Source of the DNA: Zonotrichia leucophrys gambelii
Taxonomy: Eukaryota > Chordata > Aves > Passeriformes > Passerellidae
NCBI RefSeq assembly: GCF_028769735.1
Contig: NC_088169.1
Location: 43,367,229 to 43,431,228 of the forward strand
Reading direction: 5' to 3'
Length of the DNA stretch: 64,000 bases
Part shown: positions 26,340 through 36,400 of the stretch, piece by piece
How the letters are laid out: every line of letters starts with the position of its first letter
Position numbering within the stretch: position 1 is the stretch's first letter
The notes under the pieces: model-generated
Database searches by the model: none
Seen by the model: the letters and a program-made list of their open reading frames with translations, nothing else
What the model was told of the DNA's origin: nothing
Made by a program: the position numbers and the translations under genes

Positions 26340-26640
26340 GATGATACTCCCACACCTGCTGCCGCTGCGGCCGGGCAGTCTCCCTCCTTCTCCTCCCGGC
26401 TGGCTGCTCTCCTGGGGGGGGGGGGGGCTGGCTGCCCGAGGGCTCGATGTCTCTTGGGGCTCCTCCACCCTTCCATCCTTGGAGCCCCCCCCGAAGCCCC
26501 CTCTGTCCAGGCCCCAGGCCTTACCGCATGGCTGGCCCCTCCCCCGCCCAGCAGCAGCGGGCCGGGCGGGGGAGAGAGATCTGAACTCCTCGCCCGACGA
26601 GGTCCAAAGAGGAAGTGCCAGGGCAGTGCCTTGCTTTTAA
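26340..26640 (-). promoter_or_regulatory. GC-rich, CpG-rich core of the 1.3-kb LTR
   Basis: This 300-bp segment is the most GC-rich in the window. It has several CpGs, GGGCGGGG boxes of Sp1 type near 26562-26574 and a 14-G run (26414-26427). It lies in the upstream half of the minus-strand LTR, where a U3 promoter is expected. A TTAAAAG motif near 26633-26640 might replace a TATA box. That it acts as a promoter is inference. Confidence 0.4.
26414..26427 (+). repeat. Poly(G) run, 14 G
   Basis: Fourteen consecutive G, a possible quadruplex nucleus and a likely sequencing or assembly trouble spot. True length is uncertain for that reason. Confidence 0.8.
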
Positions 26641-26775
26641 CCCCTGTGTATTCTCGGAGGTGTGTCCAAACCCCACTGGCTACACCAGGTGTCAGTATGA
26701 AACCCAAAACCTTCATTGGTTTGACCACAGCTTCCCAGAATTCCCACTTCTTCCTGGTCAAACCATGACAGTGTC

Positions 26776-27964
26776 CTAGCACACATCCATCTCCTTGACC
26801 CATGGCAGATATATCCCAAGCCTACCCCAAGGGACAGAGAGCTTCTCCTTTGCACAGCAGAGCACTGCCCTCCCTGTCAGGAATTCCCTTTGCCCTTGAC
26901 AGGAGATGTGGCACAAGAGACATCTGTACCTACATGTGGGATCTTATCCTGTGCTATTGAGAAGAACATCAATTTCAAGGCTTAAAATTAGGAGTAGCAG
27001 CATTAAAGGTCCTTCCCTAGGATTCAATACATATTCTTCAGCATTTCAAGAACACCTGACTAGCAAGAAAATGCTGCCCACTGTTGCAAACTGTCACATA
27101 TAAGTTCCTAATTTAATATGAACCTGGTGGTAATCAAAGTCTAAAAAAATTGTTCTTCATTACTCCAGACTTCTGTGGTTTGCATCAACCACTTCCACAG
27201 CATCAGACAGCTTTGTCCAAGCTGAACTCCTCAACTCTCATTAGGGTACTTATGCGTACAATCTACAGCCAGATTCAAGATATCTGGTTTCCTTAGCATT
27301 TAGGTCTTCCAAAAGAGATTTGCCTGCTTCCATCTGCCTCAAAAACATCAATCCCTATGTTACTAGACTGCCACTGTGCACTGTGAATGTTACCCTCCTG
27401 CTATTTTGAGCCATATATCCTTGTCTGGATTCTTGCAATTTTCAGCCACTACTGAACCCTGTGAGGGTAAAGATAGATATATACCTTCAGGCAAATGACT
27501 CGATACTGAAGGACTACTAGGGACAGTTTAGAAACCTGCATCCCTGAAACCATGAGGGTTATCATGGTTTATTGCACCTCGCTTTATTTCTGAGAGAAGT
27601 CTGGAAAACTGCACCATGTACATGAGTTCCAATACCTCGTTCAATTCAATAAAGACTGGGGCAACTGCTGCCATCTCCCTGGTACTCAGGAAAGGGAACA
27701 AATTAATGTCCTATGAAATATATTAATGTTGAGCCCTACGGGCTCACACCTTCCCAGAAGACTGCCCAGCCATGCAGAGCTGTGTAACTGTAGGGAGTGA
27801 AAGAGATGAGCCACACTATTCTCCAGAGAAGAAAAGACAGCACAGCACACAGTATCCAAATGCAAACTGATTTGCAATAAACCATTCTAAAAGGATAGTG
27901 TATCTTAAAATGAAGGCACTAATTCATCTTGACTTGCAGGATCAGCCAGTCTGAGTGGGAGAAA
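26776..27964. other. Unique DNA, no gene seen
   Basis: No recognised repeat or exon. Base composition is closer to balanced than in most of the window, but no long frame or splice-bounded segment stands out. Confidence 0.55.
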
Positions 27965-28206
27965 GGGAAGTTTCCGGGAAGTTTCCGGGAAGGGAAGGGA
28001 AGGGAAGGGAAGTTTCCGGGAAGGGAAGGGAAGGGAAGGGAAGGGAAGGGAAGGGAAGGGAAGGGAAGGGAAGGGAAGGGAAGGGAAGGGAAGGGAAGGG
28101 AAGGGAAGGGAAGGGAAGGGAAGGGAAGGGAAGGGAAGGGAAGGGAAGGGAAGGGAAGGGAAGGGAAGGGAAGGGAAGGGAAGGGAAGGGAAGGGAAGGG
28201 AAGGGG
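27965..28206 (+). repeat. GGGAA pentanucleotide satellite
   Basis: The core holds 37 perfect tandem GGGAA units (28018-28202). The left edge mixes the same unit with three GTTTCC insertions. One strand of the core is pure purine. Because the 5-bp unit makes a 15-bp coding period with no stop codon, frames stay open on both strands and spell out glycine/arginine/lysine/glutamate or serine/leucine/proline/phenylalanine repeats. These are artefacts. The array length is probably variable between individuals. Confidence 0.97.
27972..28022. promoter_or_regulatory. Three TTCCGGGAA (STAT-type) sites at the array edge
   Basis: TTCCGGGAA occurs at 27972-27980, 27983-27991 and 28014-28022. It fits the TTCNNNGAA consensus of STAT transcription factors. 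The sites arise where a GTTTCC insertion meets a GGGAA unit. Binding is inferred from consensus alone. Confidence 0.35.
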
Positions 28207-29990
28207 AAAGAAGGCACAGTCTGCCTACCTGCCGCAGATATGATACATCAGCCTGACTGCCAAAATGAGGTGATAGTATCTGCCTGTCCCTCTTCCCTCT
28301 GGATGTCCTGTGAAACTTCATTTATATCCAATTGTTTACAAGCTTTGGTAGGGCTTTGGCAATGATTTTACAGTCAAAGGCCTGAAAAAAGTTGATATAG
28401 CATATCTACTTAGATATAGCAGATAGCAATTTTCAGAGGGTATTTTCCCCTACACCCCTAAATTTCTATAGATTTTACTTGCAATACCTTGTCCCTTGGA
28501 CAGTGGCCACCAGTGCTGAGCTTTCCAGATGCTAGGACATAGTCAAGAAGCCTGGGGAAGCATTAGAAAATGTAGAAACCCTGTACAAACCAATGCCTTG
28601 GTCCTTCCTGGGCCTCAGTACTTGCTCCCTGACAAGGCACTGTTGAGTAAAATTCTCCCCTGTGCCCACAATGTAGAAATTAAATAAATAGTCCAGACCA
28701 AAGCAAGGGAAGAAAACTAAATTAATTTTATGGTGAATGACTTGAGTCCTACATCAAAAAGTAAAGGAGAAAATGATCCAATTTAGGTAATTGTCCTCTA
28801 ACCTTTGGCCACTTAACCTGAAAATCTACAGAGGAGGTTGGTGGATAAGCCTTAACTTCAGCTAAGTTTGGCCTCATGAAATTCCTGAGATGCAGGAGTT
28901 ATCAGGAAAAAAAAAAAAAAAGCATAATCTTATGCAGCTTTACCTTTCCTTTACTGCCATGTGTTTTGTTCTCTTTGAATATTGCTAGCTCTTCTGAGTA
29001 CATTGCTAGCTTTTTTTTTTTTTTTTTTTTTTTAAGTGGAGTTTCAAATGATGCTGTCAAGGATAAATATTGGAATGCTGTTTCTGGTTATTTGCAAAGC
29101 AAATGGTGTTTAATCATTGCCAGAGATGATTTGACACGAAATTTTCAAAACCGAATTATTTTTTACACTAAAACCTGACCAGTTTTAATCTCAAATATGC
29201 AAAAGCCCATGATTGAGATTGTGATTATGTTCACAGAGCCTACATATTGCAGTCTACTCTGCTTTATGTAATTAGAATTTATCACCCATTTCTCTGAGAA
29301 ATGACATCCTCAAATAAGAAGTTTCTCTTCACCAAGATTGTCTGCATAAGCTGTATGTATGAATTCAGTAAAAGTCTTAAACAGACACAGTATGTAAAAA
29401 TTCATCCTGTCAAAATGACTGAAGCTGTCTATAGCCAGGAGATGTTAAATCACTTCCTTTATTCTTTACAAAGTTGACAAAACATTTACACTGAAACTTA
29501 AAAACCATTAAGAGATGTATTTTTTGCTTGTTTGCATCTAGTGTCTGTAAATATATGTAGTCAAAAGTCATATAGAAAGAAAATATTTCAATATAATACA
29601 GGTCCAAAATCATCAGTCACCTCTGCTTGAATAAAGACATTGGTCTTTTTATGAAGATAGCCCTTTAAGGGATTTTTATTTGCTCTTTATAGATAGTTGT
29701 ACTAATTATGTAATTATGATTACTGAACTTTTAAAACTTAGTTTAGATGGGACAGTTTTGTTCTCTATTGAGTAGAGAACAAAAGAGAGAGAGAACTTCA
29801 AGTTTTATGGCTGTTTTTATACAGCACTGGATGAAGTCTATAGGTTCAATTGTATATGTGACACCAAGTTTATTTTTAATTTTATAACTAGTATCAGTTT
29901 TTCTTTTTCCTCCAAGACTCAAAATAGGAAAGGTGCAAGGCATATCTGAGCTCTTGGCTTGCTCCAATGAAAGAAGGAATATCTAAAAAG
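28207..29990. other. AT-rich unique DNA, no gene seen
   Basis: Only simple sequence is visible: a 15-A run (about 28908-28922) and a 23-T run (29011-29033). The nonamer ATTGCTAGC occurs at 28981 and again directly before the T run. No exon or known transposon is seen. Confidence 0.55.
29011..29033 (+). repeat. Poly(T) run, 23 T
   Basis: An unbroken run of 23 T. It could be the poly(A) tail of a minus-strand retrocopy, but I find no recognisable body to its right and no matching target duplication. Confidence 0.8.
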
Positions 29991-29996
29991 CTGTGG

Positions 29997-30488
29997 TGCC
30001 ACACCGACTCTTACTGAATTTGCAGGGAACCCCGATGAGGGGAGAGAGAATGATGCATCTGACTCCATCTTATCAGAAGGCTAATTAATTACTTTATTAT
30101 ACTATATTATTCTATACTATATTACATTATATTACATTACATCTAAACTGAATCTCAACTCTGCACACAACTGCACTCCACTGCACAGAATCTTGTGACT
30201 GTCTGCCAACAGTCCCAGAACACACACACCCTCTTGGCCCTGACAGGCCAAGGAAACAAAACATCCTTACTTTGGATAAACAGTCTCCATATTGCATTCT
30301 ATTTTTGCACAAACACGGGCGCAGCAAATGATAAAAATTGTGGTTTCTTTCTCTGAGTTTCAGAGAATGTGAATCCCAGAAATATTCCTGGGAAGAATTG
30401 TGCCTTGCTTTTCTCTGTGAAGAGAAATGTGGGGCTACAGACCCTTCCTTTCTGCTTTCAGCTATGTATTCTACCTTTTTGCAGCTCA
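29997..30488 (-). mobile_element. Solo LTR of a passerine-type class II (ERVK-like) element
   Basis: Read on the minus strand, this 492-bp unit begins TGAGCTGC and ends GTGTGGCA. It includes the AATAAAG signal (about 30092-30098) and, just upstream, a run of TAATA/TATAG pentamers. Near the 3' end comes a segment ending GATGGAGTCAGATGCATC that I associate with a common songbird LTR family. The flanks carry CTGTGG (29991-29996) and CTGTGT (30489-30494), a 6-bp target duplication with one mismatch. No internal retroviral sequence adjoins it. The family link is from memory, and the exact ends are less certain than for the LTRs with perfect duplications. Confidence 0.8.
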
Positions 30489-30494
30489 CTGTGT

Positions 30495-33400
30495 CCCAAC
30501 CCAAATTGATTTTTCTATTCAGTAAAATGCAAGAGGAAAGAAAGTGATATTAATAGAGGCCCTGTAAATCTTTGTGCTGATACCCATATCACAAGCACTT
30601 CAATCATTATCATCTTGCACTGCTACTAAAACTTGCCATCTTGCCTCTGACGTGTCTGTGACTTTCCCAGTTTTTTTTCACACAGAGCTTTTGCAGCCAG
30701 GCAGGGAGCTGAATCTGAAAATTAACTGCTGCTAAAAGAAATCCTCCAAATGCATCAGGTTTGGCTTGTGTTGGCTGCCTGATCCTGTTCACCACGTGGT
30801 CATGTTAACATGCCTGCGGGTGAAAACATCCAGCTGTGCAGGACAGGGAAGAGGAAAAACTGTCTCTTCCAGAAGCCATTTCAGTTGATAACAAGTTAAA
30901 ATGTGACAGCCCAACAAAAGGTGGGATAAGAGGTGCACTAGTCATAAATTTTTAAATAGTGATTAGTTAGGCTACATATCCAAGAGGTGTAGGAAAATGT
31001 GGTTAGGCTTCAGCACCTCGTTGCAAGCCTAAGGAAGAGCCAAATATAAGTTTCAAGTGTGAAAATCTGTTCAGTCCATTGAAAATTATACAGTATTTAA
31101 TCATTCTGAAATCACTGTGACACTAATAAGCTCAAATGCAATTTCGACTTATTTTGATGATTAAATAACAGAGATTCTTATGGGTATTGGGAAACCTCTA
31201 AGGTCTACTAAAAAGATATCTGAAAGGATGATGGAAGCCAAACAAGCTTTTATCAGTTGACTGCCTTTGCTTTGAACACTGGACTGATAACAGCATCAAA
31301 ATGTTTAGAATACTACCATCCTTCCTGCACTTTAATGATAAAAATAGATAACTTTAGGAAATTTTTGTTGTTGTAAAATATAACCCAAAAGCTCTGAAAT
31401 CCCTCACTAAATTAATTTGTTCCAGAAATTCTCTCAAAGATTTTTTCATCCCAGGTACCAGCAAAAAACGTGATTTTGCATCCTTCCAAGTGTACCCACT
31501 TTATGGTGAAATGTCTATCACCAGGCCTTTCAAACACTTCACACCAGCTCCCATCTGAATTCAGCACATTCTGCTGGACAGACCAGCCCAACGAGACAAG
31601 TCCTTAGTTAAGAAACATCTGAATAAGAACTGTGTACTTGTGAAACAAATTTAAATGGAAATGTGATAACTGAATAACAGATTTAATGTGATGGGGTGTG
31701 TGTGATTTGAAGATAAAGTCAGTTTACAGTGAAAATGCTTTAAAAGCTGCTGAATAAAAGAACCTGGAAGAGTGTGCAGAGCTCTTTGAAATCTATTTGC
31801 GTGGACAAACTGAAGTGGTGCACAATATTTTGTTAAAATTGTTAAAATTTATGAGGTTTTGTTAAAATTAATAAAATTAACTAGTAAAAGTTTTCACCAG
31901 AACTTGCAGTATGACATAAAGCTGCATGATTTCTGTTATTTAGTGACCAAAAAGGAAGAGAAGCATCAGAAGATGTAAGAAGTGTGTTTCCTGAACTAAC
32001 AGAGACTTTCAGTCAATTATAAGAAGCCCAGTCCACTGCCAGATGTTAGGGATTATGGGTTTTTTTGTTTGTTTTGAATGATTTAATAGTGCTACTCTCA
32101 TCAGAGTTTTCAGGAAGAAAACATTTGCTTCTAATATGGTGTAATGGTCCCATGTAGAGTGGAATGAATGGTCTGTGAGATCTAACTCAGACTTCTGTAG
32201 CATGGTTGTAGACTGAGGGCATCAGCACTCTGTGATCCACATGACACCTTCCCAGACTATATTTTCATACAGAAATAGCAATCACAGTTGTATAGTCAAA
32301 GACTGAGCCAAAAGCATGCAGTTTCTGTTGCTGCCAAAAAGATTCAATTTTTGTAATTTTAGCTATCAACGGGAATGGAATAGAGCTCACATATGAAAGA
32401 CCTGTAATGCTTTAAATTAGTACATATAGAAGAGATTTACTTGCAAATCATCATGGTTTAGGAATGATTCTCCACAATTCAGTGCCCCTGCTAGGACTCT
32501 AATACCACAGGAATGTTTTCTTTCCTTCACCTGTTTTACACTCCCCCTTCCCACTGCAGTGGGAAGGAGTTGAGAACTGGGGACACAAAAGGCAAAGATC
32601 ACGGGCTGAGATAAGATCAATTTACTGGAAACCAGAAAGATAAGAAAGCAAGTAGTAGCAGGAAAAATACTGATGACAGAAAGTCAAAAAATCCCCAAAC
32701 CAAACCAACCAACCAACCAAAACTAAACTAAACTGTGCACATGGGAAAAACTTCCTGGTAATAGACAATACCTCCATGGAAGACAGTTCCTTTTCCCTGC
32801 CCCTCTCAATGATGTAGGTGGAATAGAATAACCTCTGCGTCCTAACCATGCTCCCTCAGGCTACTGAAAAAATTGACCCTGTCCTGGGACAGGGCAAAAC
32901 ATCTGTTCTGACTTTCAGGTTTTGTATCATATAATTGAGACACAGAAATTTGTCAAAAGAAATTAAAACTAACTTCTCACAAGTGATTACTTCCTAACAC
33001 TTCTCACTTTTTAATTCACCTTTTAGCACCACAAAGTCTTAGTGTAAAAGTTTATGAAAACATCGAACCACATATTTTGCATTATCAGCTCTGGAGCAGT
33101 GAAAATGAGATCATAAGAGAGTGATGTTAAATTATTTAAGTTGTAACCCCGTTTCAATCTATGTTAGCATGCAAAAATTATTTTTACCATAGACTTTTTC
33201 ATAATAAAAAAATTGTTCATATTTCAGTGTGAATAGGCACAGTAATTAAAATATTATAACAGAATCATTGGGGAATCACAGCCTTTCTATTGAAGTAATT
33301 GCAGGTATTCATATCAGCTAAGTTTTATTTGGAAAACACTTTAATTTGATTGTGATATATGAAAGTGCATTACAGAAGTTAACTGATACATTTACTCATA

Positions 33401-36400
33401 ATTAATGTTTTTAGTTAAAACCTGATAATTTAATAGGCAGATTCTCTTGACTTCATTGAGTCTGCACAAAAGGAAATAAAGGGATTTAATTGGCATTTAC
33501 TGGTGGGATTGCACACCTCCACTTAACAATAGGAAAATTAGGCTAAATTGCTAAATAGTATATAGCATTTATTTGATTACTAATTAGGAATGAATTTTTT
33601 ATTATTATTACTTTAGATAAATTCTATTTTTGTGCAGCCAAACCTCAGACTTTTATTACAACTTCTTTTTCAACAAGTACGAAAAAAAGGGAAAACCTAG
33701 CAATTGAGGATGTGACTGTTCAGGATGAAAGCAGTTACTTATAGCATAATTTGAACTGACCTCCCATAGTCCATAGCCTCAAATCAGTTCTACAATATCA
33801 GCCTATAAATATGAAAAATGTAAAATTCCTTAATCACAAAGAAGCTAAATGCAGCATGACATTATAGAGCAGCAATTGGTGTGCTGGGGGCCAGAGAGAA
33901 ATGTCACAGCTAAGCTTCTGAATTCTTACTCTTGTCTCCTTACTAACTATTTTGTAACTTCACTACAGTTATGCACTTTACTCTTGCAGGCTTCTTAGTG
34001 GTTTAAAGTTCAGTTTAGATTACCACATGCTGGTACTTGTAATTGCCACAGGCTGCACATCTGTTTTAAGAGGGAAAATAGTCCGAGTCCATCATGTAGA
34101 AGGCAGTGGAGGTAAAAGCCAGCCTGAAGGATATTTCATAGGCCAAATAAGCCTCACATTCCAGGTGTAAGTTAGAAGAAAACTTTCAGTTATTTCTATT
34201 GTAGAATTCTGCTGCCTGGTGCCTTGATTAAATTCTCTATTTGGAAAATCAAAGCAACAAAAAAAAAATCCATGAAAAATCTTAGTTTGCTTGTTAGGTT
34301 ACAAAACATTTTTTTGCTTTCTTTAAATGACAGCTAGCAACAAATAAACCCTAACAAAGCATTTCCCTTAAAAACATTTTGTGCAGTGAAGCAGCCATCT
34401 GCAACAACACCTTAGCTAAAGACAGCTGGGACCCAGTCTCAGCAGTTTTAATTAATCAATTAGCAAATATTGTATAAAATATATTAAAGAGATATATCAA
34501 AATTAAAAGGATTGCATTTATTTGGAGGCAAAAGCTTCATATTTATCCTTAGCTCTTAGAGAGATTTTTCCAAGTTAGTGCACTAAAGAGACTATCAAAA
34601 TCTTAAAATGTTAAAATATACAAAAATATTGTGTCCCATTCACTTGCAGGAGCTTTTTGCACAAATGAAGTCTGCTTATAAGGAAGCGATAAACATTGCA
34701 TATGGGAGATTTCAGAATGAGTACAAGAAGAGATCACCAAGTATCTCTGGCAAATTTTCAAATACAGAAGTCTCTCTAGAATAAATAAGCTTTCAAAATA
34801 TTTAATTCTGTGAACTCTGAGGAAATAACTAGTCCTCACAAAGGGCACGTGCTTTCTGACTAGAGAAAAAGAAATAAAAGGAAAAGTACTGATGTAATGC
34901 ACAAAAGAGCAGCTCAAAATATCGACAGGCATTAACTGGTTTTGCCATTTTACTCCAAAATTAATAATTTTGATAAGCTTATAAAAACTAGATATTACAT
35001 GGATTACATGGATATTACATAGTGGGAGTTTCATTTTCAGTGAAAGTCAGTGGTGTTTTTTCAGACATTTAGATTACATTATGGAAAATCTTCCCTTAGT
35101 GTACATATGTATCTCCTGCTACACCTATTCTTTTCTGCAATTACAGAAGAATGGTTTTGGCCATCACTTTGTTCAACATGCTGCAACTTTGGATGGCCAC
35201 CAAAATTGTGCTTATATCCATTGTTTCAAAGAAAAATTAAACCTTGATTTTATGAGTAAATGGTAGAATTATAGTTGTATTTAAGATTTTCATGTTTTCA
35301 ATTTACTAAAATCACCTGAAATGAAACTGAGACAGAGAAATATGCAGTCTTAATAAAAAAAAATAAATATTTTCAGGATTTGAGCTCAGTATTTTCTGCA
35401 AATGAACTAAGGCATGCTGCTGTGAACAGATCTGAAATCACCATTATCAGTTTCTGAAGGTAAACAAGGAAAGGAAGTATTCCCTTCTACCCTGCTCCAA
35501 GACCAGAGAGAACAAAGAGTCTTTTGTTTGTTTGTTTGTTTTTAATAACATTTATGCAATGTGCAAGGTCCCTTTCCTGCTCTCAAAATTGGCAATTGTA
35601 TTCCTTTTGGTGTAGATTTTTTTATGAGTTGTTGTAGGCTCTGTAAACTCGAAGACAGAATGATAGCTCTACATATCTATCTCACTGAAATGTCAATGAA
35701 TCATACCAAATCTTCTAACAATGATGGTTTTGACCTCAGGCTATTCAAGTTTTCTGCAGAGACCTCTTCTACACAGCATGTTTCTTCTAGAGGCCTTGAC
35801 ATATAAGTAGAATTTACAGCAGAAGACTTTTTTTCCTCTTAAACACTTTTTCTAAAAAGACAAAAATGTATTAAGTAAAAAGATATACTGAAGATTTGTG
35901 CATAACTGACTGTTGTGCTTCTTTTTATTTAAATTCCAGCCTAGTAAAAAAAGACCCTAAACAACAAATAACAATTTTTACAAAATAAAAAAATAAAACA
36001 AATGAGCAAACAACTCCCACACATTCACATTTATAATTACATCTGTGCCCCTTTCAAGCAGTGGCATTAAAAAGGCTTATTCTACAAAATCGCATTGTGT
36101 ATTGGTATAATTACTATTTTTAAGAATGATAACTTACAGTCAGTGTAGTAAGTTTGGTGATATTTTCAGGTTCCTTTCATCATGAACTCAACTACAAGTA
36201 TAATGCAGAAGCTTCAAGCTACCACTTAGCACTCTGTTATTGCAATAAATACCAAAGGTACAATGAGATAAAAAATATAAGTCAGATTTTAAATTCAAAT
36301 GTTTTTCCAAAGGTAGACTTTACATATCAGAACTGGAATTCTCTTATGTTACAGACATAAAAATGAAAGCCATACTCTGCAAAAGTCCTGCCTCAAAGAG

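Larger units (their letters stand above)
25471..26770 (-). mobile_element. Solo LTR, 1.3 kb, with 13-bp inverted ends
   Basis: The unit starts TGTCATGGTTTGA (25471-25483) and ends with its exact reverse complement TCAAACCATGACA (26758-26770). A 5-bp direct repeat GTGTC flanks it (25466-25470 and 26771-26775). On the minus strand AATAAA (25591-25596) lies about 120 bp before the 3' end, as expected for an LTR. Five-base duplications suit ERVL- or ERV1-type retroviruses better than class II. The middle (about 26340-26640) is GC-rich with many CpGs and a run of 14 G. No coding or primer-binding region is visible, so I read it as a solo LTR. A non-autonomous inverted-repeat DNA element is the alternative, but the poly(A) signal and the TG...CA ends speak against it. 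Confidence 0.82.

Noticed and set aside
26333..26803. 156-codon minus-strand frame and several plus frames in GC-rich DNA
   Set aside because: They cover the GC-rich part of the 1.3-kb LTR, where stop codons are rare by composition. The translation is proline/glycine/alanine-rich with no domain.
27929..28365. Four long overlapping frames on both strands with pentapeptide repeats
   Set aside because: They exist only because the GGGAA unit contains no stop in any frame. The peptides are translations of a satellite.
29011..29033. Poly(T) run considered as the tail of a minus-strand processed pseudogene
   Set aside because: No recognisable body follows, and the nonamer before the run (ATTGCTAGC) is repeated only to its left, not beyond a possible insert.
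34603..35034. 143-codon minus-strand frame
   Set aside because: No domain or family is recognisable, composition is that of translated AT-rich DNA, and nothing nearby suggests a gene.
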